Part shown: one piece after another, positions 26,074 to 34,779 of the stretch | How the letters are laid out: each line of letters starts with the position of its first letter | Numbering within the stretch: position 1 is the stretch's first letter | DNA from: Gammaproteobacteria bacterium | GTDB taxonomy: Bacteria > Pseudomonadota > Gammaproteobacteria > Steroidobacterales > JABDKV01 | Reading direction: 5' to 3' | Length of the DNA stretch: 60,517 nt | Assembly: GCA_013003425.1 (NCBI GenBank) | Contig: JABDJB010000043.1 | Coordinates: forward strand, 1-60,517 | Position numbers and translations under genes: made by a program | The notes under the pieces: generated by a model | Database searches by the model: none | What the model was told of the DNA's origin: nothing | What the model saw: the letters and a program-made list of their open reading frames with translations, nothing else

Positions 26074-29000
26074 ATGCGAAATTCGACCGGATGGATTAGC
26101 TGCGCCCTGATGAGCGCGATCGTAATTGCCGTCCCGGCAGCTGCCGATGACAATAATGGCGAGCCAGCCTCTGTCTATTCCAGCCTGAAGCTGCGCGGTA
26201 TTGGCCCGGCCATCACGTCCGGACGCATCACCGATTTTGCCATGCACCCGCAGCGCTGGCAGGAGTACTTTGTGGCAACCGCCTCCGGTGGCTTGTGGAA
26301 GACCGCCAACAACGGCATCACCTGGCAGCCGGTTTTCGACAAGGAAGCCTCCTATTCGATCGGCGTTGTCATGCTCGATCCGGATGATCCGCTTACCGTG
26401 TGGGTAGGTACGGGTGAGAACAACAGCCAGCGCAGTGTTGCTTTTGGCGATGGCGTCTACAAGTCTATCGACGGCGGGCGTAGCTGGGCCAATGTCGGGT
26501 TGAAAGACTCCGAACACATCGGCCAGATTGCCTTTCATCCGGATGACTCCGCTACCGTCTATGTTGCCGCGCAAGGGCCGCTGTGGAATTCAGGCGGCGA
26601 CCGCGGGCTTTATCGCAGCTCCGACGGCGGTGCTTCGTGGCATCGCATTCTGCACATCGACAAGCACACCGGCGTCAACGAGTTTGTTATTCACCCGCAG
26701 CAACCGCAACGCATGCTGGCGTCGAGTTACCAGCGTCGTCGTCATGTGTGGACGCTGATCAACGGTGGACCGGGCAGCGGTATACACAAGAGTACCGACG
26801 GCGGTGAAAGCTGGCGGAAGATTACCGCGGGCCTGCCGTCCGGTGACATGGGCCGCATAGGCCTGGGCATGGCGCCATCAAATCCGGACATTGTCTATGC
26901 GATCGTCGAAGCGGACGCGAAAGAGAAGGGTATTTACCGGTCGACGGACTTCGGCGAAAACTGGGAAAAGCGCTCGGACTATATGGCCTCCAGCCCGCAG
27001 TATTACAATGAGCTGATCGTCGACCCGCATAACCCCGATCGGGTGTATTCGATGGATACGTTTGCCCGCGTGTCACACGACGGGGGCAAGACGTGGCAAA
27101 GACTGGGCATAGAGCACCGACATGTGGACGATCACGCACTCTGGATCGATCCGGCCAACACCGATCACCTTATTATTGGCGGCGACGGCGGCATCTATGA
27201 AAGCTGGGACATGGGCCAGACCTGGCGCCACGTTCGCAACCTGCCAATTACGCAGTTCTATCGCGCGACGCCGGACAACGCCAAGCCGTTTTACCGGGTT
27301 TACGGTGGCACTCAGGACAACAACTCACTCGGCGCCCCCTCACGCACCACAAATATCCACGGTATCGCCAATTCCGACTGGCTGCTGGTGCTCGGTGGCG
27401 ACGGCTACAAGCCGCAAATCGATCCGCAGGATCCGAACATAGTCTATGCGCAGTACCAGTACGGCGGTCTGGCGCGCTACGACCGGCGCACGAACGAGCG
27501 CGTTTACATCACGCCACAGCCGGATAACGACTCTGACCAGTTACGCTGGAACTGGAACTCCCCGCTTGTCCTCAGTCATCACGATCGCAAGCGGCTGTAC
27601 TACGGCGCGGAACGCGTTTTTCGCACTGACGATATGGGTAATTCATGGCGGGCTATCAGCGGCGACCTGTCGCGTCAGCTTGATCGTAACAAGCTCGAAG
27701 TCATGGACCGGGTGTGGAGCGTGGACGCCATTTCAAAGAACCGCTCCACCTCGCTGTATGGCAGCCTCATTGCGCTTGCCGAAAGCCCGTTTGATGAAAA
27801 CCTGCTGTATGCCGGGACCGATGATGGCCTGATCCAGGTCACTACGGATGGCGGCACCAACTGGCGCCGGGTGAATCGTTTTTCCGGCGTGCCGGACATG
27901 TCGCTGGTCGAAGACATCATCGCCTCCCAGCATGACGCCGATGTCGCTTATGCCGTGTTCGATAATCACAAGCGGGGCGATTTCAAGCCGTATGTCCTGG
28001 TCAGCCGCGACCGCGGACGCAGCTGGCGCAGCATAAGTGGCAACCTGCCGGAGCGAGGCAGCGCGCATACGATTATCGAGGATCATGTCGATCCGGATCT
28101 GCTGTTCGTTGGCACCGAGTTCGGCGTGTTTTTTACCCAGGACCGGGGCCGCAAGTGGATCCAGCTGAAGGGCGGTTTCCCCACCATTGCCGTGCGTGAT
28201 CTGGAAATCCAGCAGCGCGAACAGGACCTGGTTATCGGTACCTTCGGGCGTGGCATTTATATACTCGACGACTACACACCACTGCGTGTCCCCTTCAGTC
28301 AGTTGGCCGACAGCGCGGCTCGGCTGTTTCCCGTGAAGGATGCCCTTCTTTATATCGAGGGCAGTAAATGGGGCGGCAATGAAAAAGGCAGCATGGGTCA
28401 CGGGTTCTATGCTGCACCAAACCCGCCTTACGGCGCCGTGTTCACCTATTACCTGCGTGATGGATTGAAAACCCGTAAAGACGCGCGTCGCGAGAAGGAA
28501 AAAGAAGTAAGGAAAGAAGGCGGCGATACGCCCTACCCTGAATGGAATGCGTTGCGGGCCGAAGATCGCGAACAGGAGCCAAAGGTTTTCGTGGTGGTGC
28601 GCGACAGTGACGGCGCGGTAGTCAATCGCGTCAGCGGACCGACGAACAAGGGCATCCATCGTATCGCATGGGATCTGCGCCTGGCGGCGCCGGATCCGGT
28701 CAAGCTGGGCGACCAGGGTTTTCGCTCGCCGTGGGCATCCGATCCGATTGGCCCGCTGGCGTTGCCCGGACGCTACACCGCAACACTGGTTACGGCCGTC
28801 GACGGGAAATGGTCTGACGTGAGTCAGCCTGTGGCATTTAATGTCACGCCATTGGACGAGGGTGCGGTCCTCCTGGCTGACCGCGCGCAGCTGCAGCAGT
28901 TTCAGCTGAAAACAGCCCGCCTGAGTCGTGCCGTCAAAGGTGCCGTAGAGGCCGGCACAGAAATCCAAAGCCGCATCGATCACCTGCAGGAAGCATTACT

Positions 29001-29352
29001 GCGTACACCGGCTGCATCGGCCGCTGACCAGCAACGTTTACGCGAGATCGAACTGGCAATGGCGGATATCAGCGTTGCCCTTCGTGGTGACCAGACCCTG
29101 CGATCCCGCAGCGAGGTGTCGCCATGGTCTATTTCACAACGCGTCAGCAGTATTGTCGGTGGTCACTGGAAATCACAGTCGCGGGTCACCGATACACACC
29201 AGCGTGCTTACGATCTGGCGGCCTCGGCATTTGGCAAGGCGCTGGCGGACTTGCGTGAGGTGCGCGACAGGCTGGTGGCTTTCGAAGCTGATGCAGATCG
29301 CATGCTCGCGCCGTGGACGCCGGGACGGTTGCCGGACTGGCAGCCAGAATAG
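26074..29352 (+). CDS. Secreted BNR/sortilin-like beta-propeller protein
   Basis: A 1092-residue exported protein. The signal peptide follows ATG 26074 (MRNSTGWISCALMSAIVIAV). Two long propeller regions contain many BNR/Asp-box type motifs (SxDxGxxW): SIDGGRSW, SSDGGASW, STDGGESW, STDFGENW, SHDGGKTW, TTDGGTNW and SRDRGRSW. This is the VPS10/sortilin-like propeller seen in xyloglucanases and in many secreted proteins of marine bacteria, often called 'glycosyl hydrolase'. The C-terminal 250 residues add an Ig/FlgD-like part (HRIAWDLRLAAPDP) and a helical tail. No catalytic pair is identifiable. A REP cluster starts two bases after the stop. Confidence 0.75.
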   Translation: MRNSTGWISCALMSAIVIAVPAAADDNNGEPASVYSSLKLRGIGPAITSGRITDFAMHPQRWQEYFVATASGGLWKTANNGITWQPVFDKEASYSIGVVMLDPDDPLTVWVGTGENNSQRSVAFGDGVYKSIDGGRSWANVGLKDSEHIGQIAFHPDDSATVYVAAQGPLWNSGGDRGLYRSSDGGASWHRILHIDKHTGVNEFVIHPQQPQRMLASSYQRRRHVWTLINGGPGSGIHKSTDGGESWRKITAGLPSGDMGRIGLGMAPSNPDIVYAIVEADAKEKGIYRSTDFGENWEKRSDYMASSPQYYNELIVDPHNPDRVYSMDTFARVSHDGGKTWQRLGIEHRHVDDHALWIDPANTDHLIIGGDGGIYESWDMGQTWRHVRNLPITQFYRATPDNAKPFYRVYGGTQDNNSLGAPSRTTNIHGIANSDWLLVLGGDGYKPQIDPQDPNIVYAQYQYGGLARYDRRTNERVYITPQPDNDSDQLRWNWNSPLVLSHHDRKRLYYGAERVFRTDDMGNSWRAISGDLSRQLDRNKLEVMDRVWSVDAISKNRSTSLYGSLIALAESPFDENLLYAGTDDGLIQVTTDGGTNWRRVNRFSGVPDMSLVEDIIASQHDADVAYAVFDNHKRGDFKPYVLVSRDRGRSWRSISGNLPERGSAHTIIEDHVDPDLLFVGTEFGVFFTQDRGRKWIQLKGGFPTIAVRDLEIQQREQDLVIGTFGRGIYILDDYTPLRVPFSQLADSAARLFPVKDALLYIEGSKWGGNEKGSMGHGFYAAPNPPYGAVFTYYLRDGLKTRKDARREKEKEVRKEGGDTPYPEWNALRAEDREQEPKVFVVVRDSDGAVVNRVSGPTNKGIHRIAWDLRLAAPDPVKLGDQGFRSPWASDPIGPLALPGRYTATLVTAVDGKWSDVSQPVAFNVTPLDEGAVLLADRAQLQQFQLKTARLSRAVKGAVEAGTEIQSRIDHLQEALLRTPAASAADQQRLREIELAMADISVALRGDQTLRSRSEVSPWSISQRVSSIVGGHWKSQSRVTDTHQRAYDLAASAFGKALADLREVRDRLVAFEADADRMLAPWTPGRLPDWQPE

Positions 29353-29354
29353 GT

Positions 29355-29509
29355 GTGGGAGCGGCTTCCAGCCGCGACGACTTGCGACCTGTGGGAGCGG
29401 CTTTGTGGGAGCGGCTTTGTGGGAGCGGCTTTGTGGGAGCGGCTTTGTGGGAGCGGCTTCCAGCCGCGACGACTTGCGATGGGTTCTCGCGGAAGCGGCT
29501 TCAGCCGCA
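29355..29509 (+). repeat. REP cluster with GTGG head and 14-bp tandem half-units
   Basis: Two full REP units (29355 and 29447) share 33 bases, including the GCGGCT/AGCCGC hairpin and the tail ending GACTTGCGA. Between them lie four 14-bp half-units (starts 29391, 29405, 29419, 29433) that repeat only GTGGGAGCGGCTTT, the head and left stem arm. A degenerate hairpin at 29490-29509 closes the cluster. The head is GTGG, not GTAG as in the RAYT-linked REPs, so it is a related sub-family. It fills the gap between two convergent genes. Confidence 0.85.
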
Positions 29510-29540
29510 AATAATGCCTAGCCGGGCCGGTTCGACGATT

Positions 29541-30404
29541 TCAGACGCGTGTGACCAGATCGAGCGCGAATGAGGCGCGGATATCCAGCAGCGAATCTGT
29601 CTGTGCCTGCAGGGGATCAGAACGAATTGCAGCAAGCAGCTGTTGTGTTGAAGTGGCAGTGCCGGCATCGAAATACCCGACCCATGCATCTCGGTTGCGT
29701 TTGGCCAGGTACTGGGCGCTGTCGGCCAGCCCCAACACCTGCTCCCAGCTGATGCGCTCCGGCTGTTCAGCAGCAAACGGGTAGCAGGCAAAGCCGAGGG
29801 ATGCTGTCAGTCGGACGACCTGGCCATCGGACAGTGCAAACACATGATTTCGTACATCGCTGCGTATACGCCCGGCCAGCGCTTCTATCTGATCGGGATT
29901 CGCGTTGCGGCTTACAACGACAAATTCGTCGCCGCCCCAGCGGATGACAAAATCCGAGCTGCGGCACACGCCCAGCAGTATGTCGCGCACCTGCAGCAGG
30001 ACTTCGTCACCGGCCACGTGACCACAACGGTCATTGATCACCTTGAAATGATCGAGATCGATCATCAGGAAGACGATATTGAACACGGCAACCGGCTCAG
30101 CCGGGTCATCGGCTCCCTGCAGGCGACGAATCAGCTCAACATCGCGGAGCACTTCCTCGAACAGGAAACGGCGGTTACGCAAACCGGTCAGCGGGTCGGT
30201 CAGGCTGGCTTCCAGCAGCCGTTCGTTGGCTCTCGTCAGGTCGTCGTTTATCTGCGCCAGCTCGGAGGTGCGGTTGCGTACTTCGTGCTCCAGGCGGTGC
30301 CGATAGTCGGCCTCCATCTGTAGTCGCCGCCGCTGTACCTGCCATACCGCGATAAGCAGCACGGCAATTGCAGCGACAAAAAGCAGGTAGTGGCTCAGGT
30401 TCAC
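29541..30404 (-). CDS. Diguanylate cyclase (GGDEF) with one membrane helix
   Basis: A 287-residue inner-membrane protein with an N-terminal helix (YLLFVAAIAVLLIAVWQVQ), a coiled coil (about residues 30-70) and a GGDEF domain. The active site RWGGDEFVVV is intact, and the product-inhibition I-site RSSD stands five residues before it. The domain begins LTDPLTGLRNRRFL. It should make c-di-GMP from GTP and be feedback-inhibited. It starts with GTG 12 bases after the stop of the EAL gene, so the two genes form an operon. Confidence 0.9.
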   Translation of the reverse strand: MNLSHYLLFVAAIAVLLIAVWQVQRRRLQMEADYRHRLEHEVRNRTSELAQINDDLTRANERLLEASLTDPLTGLRNRRFLFEEVLRDVELIRRLQGADDPAEPVAVFNIVFLMIDLDHFKVINDRCGHVAGDEVLLQVRDILLGVCRSSDFVIRWGGDEFVVVSRNANPDQIEALAGRIRSDVRNHVFALSDGQVVRLTASLGFACYPFAAEQPERISWEQVLGLADSAQYLAKRNRDAWVGYFDAGTATSTQQLLAAIRSDPLQAQTDSLLDIRASFALDLVTRV

Positions 30405-30416
30405 GCCACACCCCTG

Positions 30417-32282
30417 TCAGGCCAACTCCGGAACGCTGCCTTCGGTTGCACTGAGGCGCTGGTCGGCGCGGTTAACCAGCGGAAGGAAGCGACCACCTGG
30501 AACCGATTGGGAAAAGTAGAAACCCTGGTACTGGTGGCAGCCCCATTCACGAAGGAGTTCCAGCTGCTCGACCGCCTCGACGCCCTCGGCAACCACGGTC
30601 AGGCCAAGCCGCCTGGCAAGCGCCACCATTCCGGCAACAATGGTTGCATCCCGGCCGTCGCGCATCGCTCCACTGATATAGGAGCGATCGATTTTCAGTG
30701 CGTCGATCGGCAACTCTTTCAGGTAGGCGATGGCCGATTCGCCGGTACCAAAATCGTCGATCGACAGACGCACGCCAAGTGCCTTGAGCCGATGCAGCTG
30801 ACTCAGCACCTTGCTGTCGCGCCCGACGACACCGCGCTCGCTCAGCTCCAGCTCCACCTGGCGCGGATCGAGCCGGCTCGTGTGCAGCGCGCGCTCGACA
30901 ACCTCAACGACGTCATTGTGACGCAGCTGGTAAAGCGACAGATTTATGCACATGCGCAGATCTTCGGCGCCGGCATCAATCCATTGGCGCAGCTGCCGGC
31001 AGGCACTGTCGATTACCATTGCCCCGACCCGCGTCATGAGGCCGTTTTTCTCAGCGATGGGAATAAATTCAGCCGGTGATATGCAGCCTTCCACCGGGTG
31101 ATGCCAGCGCAGCAATGCCTCCGCACCCACCACACGGTTTTCGCTCACCTGCAGCAGCGGCTGGTACTCCATATATAACTGTGCACGGTCGATGGCTTCG
31201 TGCAGCATCGAATCCAGCTGCAGCTTGCGCGCGCTGCCAGCGACCAGCGGCTCTCTGAACATGCTGAAGCCACCGCCACGCTGCTTTGCTTCACGCAAAG
31301 CAATCTCTGCATGCTGTAACAGCTGGTCGGCAGTTTCGCCATCTACCGGAGCCACTGCCGCGCCAACGCAGGCGGACAGATAAATGGACTGGCCGTCTAT
31401 CTGCACAGGCAGGCTGAGGATATCCAGGATCTTGTGAGCAAGCCGCGAAAGGTCCTCGGCATCGGACATACGGCTTACGGTTACGCCAAAGCGCACGCCA
31501 CCAAGGCGTCCGGTCGCGACGGTCACCAGCCCCTGACCAACGGCAGCACTTTCACTGAGACAGTTGCGTAGTCGTTCGCCGACCCGCACCAGTACCCGGT
31601 TGCCGTTGTCATGACCCAGTGCTTCGTTGACGAGGCGAAAACGATTTATCCGAACCACGAGCAATGAAAGACCAGCGGATTCTGTGCGATCGACAAAAAG
31701 CGACTGTTCGAGCAGACGCTTGAATTTGGCGCGCGAAGCAAGCCCCGTCAGCTCGTCGCACTCGACGCTGCGTTCCAGGTCCATCCGGGCGACTTCTGCC
31801 TCGGCACGCGCGCTGTGTAGTGCATTGATCGCGCTTGTCAGTTCCTTGCGCTGCACTTCGATGTCGGCAACCGCAGCCGCGCGACGGCTGACCAGGTTCC
31901 AGTCGTAAGGCTTGCGTACCAGTTCGGTGACATGAGGTGAATCAAGTGCCACCTGCACATCACGGGAATTCGCGCACAGCACGATTGTCGGCAGTGGCTC
32001 ACGATTGCCACACAGTGGCAGGGACTCATAGAGGCACCTGCCATCCGCATCGCGTGCTGCGGCATCGACAATAATTACCGATGGTTGAAGCTCCCGCGCA
32101 ACCTGCTCGGCGCTGGCCGGCTCTTCGACGATAGTCGTAAGAAACCCTGACTGTTCCAGCCAGCGCGGCCCCCACTGCAGTGAGCGCGAATCCCGACAGA
32201 CCAGCAATGCGGTGCGGAGCCTGCGACGATCCTGTTTCGCCGCATTATCAGGCGGCGCGTGCTGTTCGATTTGTTCTGACAA
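30417..32282 (-). CDS. Receiver-like/degenerate GGDEF/EAL c-di-GMP phosphodiesterase
   Basis: A 621-residue cytoplasmic protein with three parts. Residues 20-140 resemble a response-regulator receiver (VIIVDAA with the acceptor Asp, RKPYDW with the Lys-Pro). Residues 165-340 are a GGDEF domain whose signature is degraded to LGGVRFGV, so it cannot be an active cyclase and may bind GTP. Residues 360-610 are an EAL domain with the key motifs intact: VGAEALLRWHHP, DDFGTGESAIAYLK, KIDRSYIS, VVAEGVE and QGFYFSQ. The predicted reaction is c-di-GMP to pGpG. It starts at TTG 32282 and precedes the cyclase gene. Confidence 0.88.
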   Translation of the reverse strand: MSEQIEQHAPPDNAAKQDRRRLRTALLVCRDSRSLQWGPRWLEQSGFLTTIVEEPASAEQVARELQPSVIIVDAAARDADGRCLYESLPLCGNREPLPTIVLCANSRDVQVALDSPHVTELVRKPYDWNLVSRRAAAVADIEVQRKELTSAINALHSARAEAEVARMDLERSVECDELTGLASRAKFKRLLEQSLFVDRTESAGLSLLVVRINRFRLVNEALGHDNGNRVLVRVGERLRNCLSESAAVGQGLVTVATGRLGGVRFGVTVSRMSDAEDLSRLAHKILDILSLPVQIDGQSIYLSACVGAAVAPVDGETADQLLQHAEIALREAKQRGGGFSMFREPLVAGSARKLQLDSMLHEAIDRAQLYMEYQPLLQVSENRVVGAEALLRWHHPVEGCISPAEFIPIAEKNGLMTRVGAMVIDSACRQLRQWIDAGAEDLRMCINLSLYQLRHNDVVEVVERALHTSRLDPRQVELELSERGVVGRDSKVLSQLHRLKALGVRLSIDDFGTGESAIAYLKELPIDALKIDRSYISGAMRDGRDATIVAGMVALARRLGLTVVAEGVEAVEQLELLREWGCHQYQGFYFSQSVPGGRFLPLVNRADQRLSATEGSVPELA

Positions 32283-32481
32283 AACTGCTTTCCGGATGTT
32301 GATCTCGTGAGGCTCATTGGAGCAGAACAGTCCAGTTTTTTTTGTGAGCGCAGTGCCGAATCTTCAAAAATTTGCTTTTATGTCAACGCCAGACACAGAC
32401 CTGAACGGACCTGTTTCACATAAGTCGTTACATTTTCCAAAGCGTTGCAATTGGCCGGGCCCGGGTGGCCCGTAAAGAGGT

Positions 32482-33309
32482 TTATTTGAAGGTGCGACCG
32501 CCCAGCATTTTCAGGCCTTCAACCAGCAGCCACAGAAACAGGATGGGAATTATTATCGTCTGCAGTACAAAAATGACGATGAGGTTGATGATGTGTTCGC
32601 TGGCATTGGATGCCCGCTCACGGAAGCGCTCGAGCCGTTCGGCCACGTTCATGCGTTGCAGGGAGTCGTCGAGAAATGCGCCCAACCGGTCGAGCACGGA
32701 CTGGTCCGGTAATGGCGCAGGTGGTGCGTTATCACGGCTCATTTCAATGATGTCATCGCTGGTTGCCTGCAGCGCCTGCGTTGCTGCCTCATGCTGGGCG
32801 GCAAGGAAGGTGTCGAAAACCATACTGGTGCCGATGATGACTACCGGTATCGCAAAGCGCAGGGCAACGGCAACCAGCGCGAAACGCAGGCCAAGCCGTT
32901 GCCAGCGTTCGCCGCCGCGCAGCCATAGTGTTGTTACGAGCGCCACAAGCGACAGCACCAGGAACAGGTTTACACCCCACCAGCCGGTGACATCGAGCAG
33001 AATGTTCTGCAGTCCGAGCGCGCTGGTGGCCACCAGCATTACCGAGGAAAACCTTTCGATCAGATCATTGATCGGATCGAGTACCTGCCCGACGGTGAAA
33101 TTCATACCGACGCCGGCTGGTTCAACCGCAACCTCGGTGCCCTGGGCAACCGAGATCACGCCGTTGAGTGTTCTGGCTACGGCAAAGGTGACAAGAGCAC
33201 GTCGAAACGCCTTTTCGGCAGCTTCGGCACCAAAATCATCCAGTTGCCCTGTGAATGCTGCGATTACAGCAAGCAGGCAGGCCACAGTTATCAGGATCCT
33301 GCGTGTCAT
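32482..33309 (-). CDS. Membrane protein of unknown function
   Basis: A 275-residue inner-membrane protein with about four helices: the N-terminal MTRRILITVACLLAVIAAF, a pair near residues 110-165 (VNLFLVLSLVALVTTLWL and ALRFAIPVVIIGTSMVF), and a C-terminal one (IVIFVLQTIIIPILFLWLLV). A Glu/Arg-rich amphipathic segment at about 205-235 precedes the last helix. No catalytic motif is seen and I do not recognise the family. It stands alone, divergent from gdhA with 118 bases between the starts. Confidence 0.65.
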   Translation of the reverse strand: MTRRILITVACLLAVIAAFTGQLDDFGAEAAEKAFRRALVTFAVARTLNGVISVAQGTEVAVEPAGVGMNFTVGQVLDPINDLIERFSSVMLVATSALGLQNILLDVTGWWGVNLFLVLSLVALVTTLWLRGGERWQRLGLRFALVAVALRFAIPVVIIGTSMVFDTFLAAQHEAATQALQATSDDIIEMSRDNAPPAPLPDQSVLDRLGAFLDDSLQRMNVAERLERFRERASNASEHIINLIVIFVLQTIIIPILFLWLLVEGLKMLGGRTFK

Positions 33310-33427
33310 ATGGCCATACTAACGCAATGATTCCGGGTTGATGCGGCGCACCACATGCGCTGTCGGTTTTTGGACTACACTGATTTGGAATAACTATAAC
33401 TACGTGTCTGAGCAAAAGGGGATGATC

Positions 33428-34771
33428 ATGGCCAGTAGTCCGCACCTCGAGCAGTTCATGGAAGGGTTGCAACGCCGCAACCCGGGCGAATCAGAATTTC
33501 ACCAGGCAGTGCACGAAGTTGCCGCCAGCGTGATTCCATACATCGACGAGCATCCGGAGTACCGCGACGAGCAGATTCTGGAACGACTGGCAGAGCCTGA
33601 CCGTATAGTGATATTCCGGGTCGCCTGGGAGGACGACAAGGGAAATGTGCGGGTCAACCGCGGTTACCGGGTTCAGTGCAACAATGCGATTGGACCTTAC
33701 AAGGGAGGGTTGAGGTTTCACCCCAGCGTTTCCTTGAGCATCCTGAAGTTCCTGGCCTTCGAGCAGGTATTTAAAAACAGCCTGACCGGGTTGCCGATGG
33801 GTGGCGGTAAAGGTGGTGCCAACTTCAATCCGAAAGGTAAGTCCGATCGTGAGGTAATGCGTTTCTGCCAGGCCTTCATGACGGAGCTGTTCCGGCACAT
33901 CGGGCCGAATACTGACGTGCCCGCCGGAGATATCGGCGTGGGCGCGCGCGAAGTCAGCTACCTGTTTGGTCAGTACAAGCGTTTGTCCAACCAGTTCACC
34001 GGCGTTATCACCGGCAAGGGCCTGGCGTTTGGTGGCAGCGAGATCCGTGTGGAGGCAACCGGTTACGGTTGTGTCTACATGATGGAAGACATGCTGACGC
34101 ACATCGACAAGCACATCGACGGCCACACGGCGCTGGTGTCTGGCTCCGGTAACGTGGCGCAGTACACGGTCGAAAAACTGAACGAGCTCGGTGGCAAGGT
34201 GCTGACGATGTCCGACTCGTCCGGCTTTGTTTACGACAAGAACGGCATTGATGCCGAAAGGCTGGAGTTTATCAAGGAACTCAAGAATGAACGTCGCGGG
34301 CGCATCAAGGAATACGCCGACAAGTACGGCGCCGAGTTTCATGAGGGCAAGCGGCCATGGATGGTGCCAGGCGACCTGGCATTTCCCTGCGCAACGCAAA
34401 ACGAGATCAGCCTGGATGATGCCAAAGAGCTGATAGGCAACGGCTGCAAAGCCGTATCCGAAGGCGCCAACATGCCGACGGTAAAAGAGGGCGTCGACGC
34501 TTTCATCGACGCGAACATACTGTTTGCACCAAGCAAGGCTGCAAACGCCGGTGGTGTGGCAGTATCCGGCTTGGAGATGACCCAGAACAGCATGCGCCTC
34601 AACTGGGGCCGCGACGAGCTCAACGAGCGTCTGCGTGGCATCATGCAGGGCATCCATGAACAATGTGTGCGTTACGGCACGGAAGGAAAGAACGTCAATT
34701 ATCTCAAGGGCGCGAACATCGCCGGCTTCGTCAAGGTCGCCGATGCCATGATGGCTTACGGCATTGTTTGA
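33428..34771 (+). CDS. gdhA: NADP-type glutamate dehydrogenase
   Basis: A 447-residue hexameric enzyme interconverting 2-oxoglutarate plus ammonia and glutamate, the same length as E. coli GdhA. The substrate region GPYKGGLRFHPSV, the catalytic Lys in GLPMGGGKGGANFNPKGKS, and GDIGVGAREVSYLFGQYK are intact. The start is ATG 33428: AAAGGG at 33415-33420 is well spaced, and the protein then aligns with E. coli from its first residues. Upstream are TTGGAC (33370-33375) and TATAAC (33395-33400), a possible promoter with a long 19-base spacer. Eight bases separate its stop from the next start, so it likely leads the electron-transfer operon. Confidence 0.95.
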   Translation: MASSPHLEQFMEGLQRRNPGESEFHQAVHEVAASVIPYIDEHPEYRDEQILERLAEPDRIVIFRVAWEDDKGNVRVNRGYRVQCNNAIGPYKGGLRFHPSVSLSILKFLAFEQVFKNSLTGLPMGGGKGGANFNPKGKSDREVMRFCQAFMTELFRHIGPNTDVPAGDIGVGAREVSYLFGQYKRLSNQFTGVITGKGLAFGGSEIRVEATGYGCVYMMEDMLTHIDKHIDGHTALVSGSGNVAQYTVEKLNELGGKVLTMSDSSGFVYDKNGIDAERLEFIKELKNERRGRIKEYADKYGAEFHEGKRPWMVPGDLAFPCATQNEISLDDAKELIGNGCKAVSEGANMPTVKEGVDAFIDANILFAPSKAANAGGVAVSGLEMTQNSMRLNWGRDELNERLRGIMQGIHEQCVRYGTEGKNVNYLKGANIAGFVKVADAMMAYGIV

Positions 34772-34779
34772 GCTGACGG

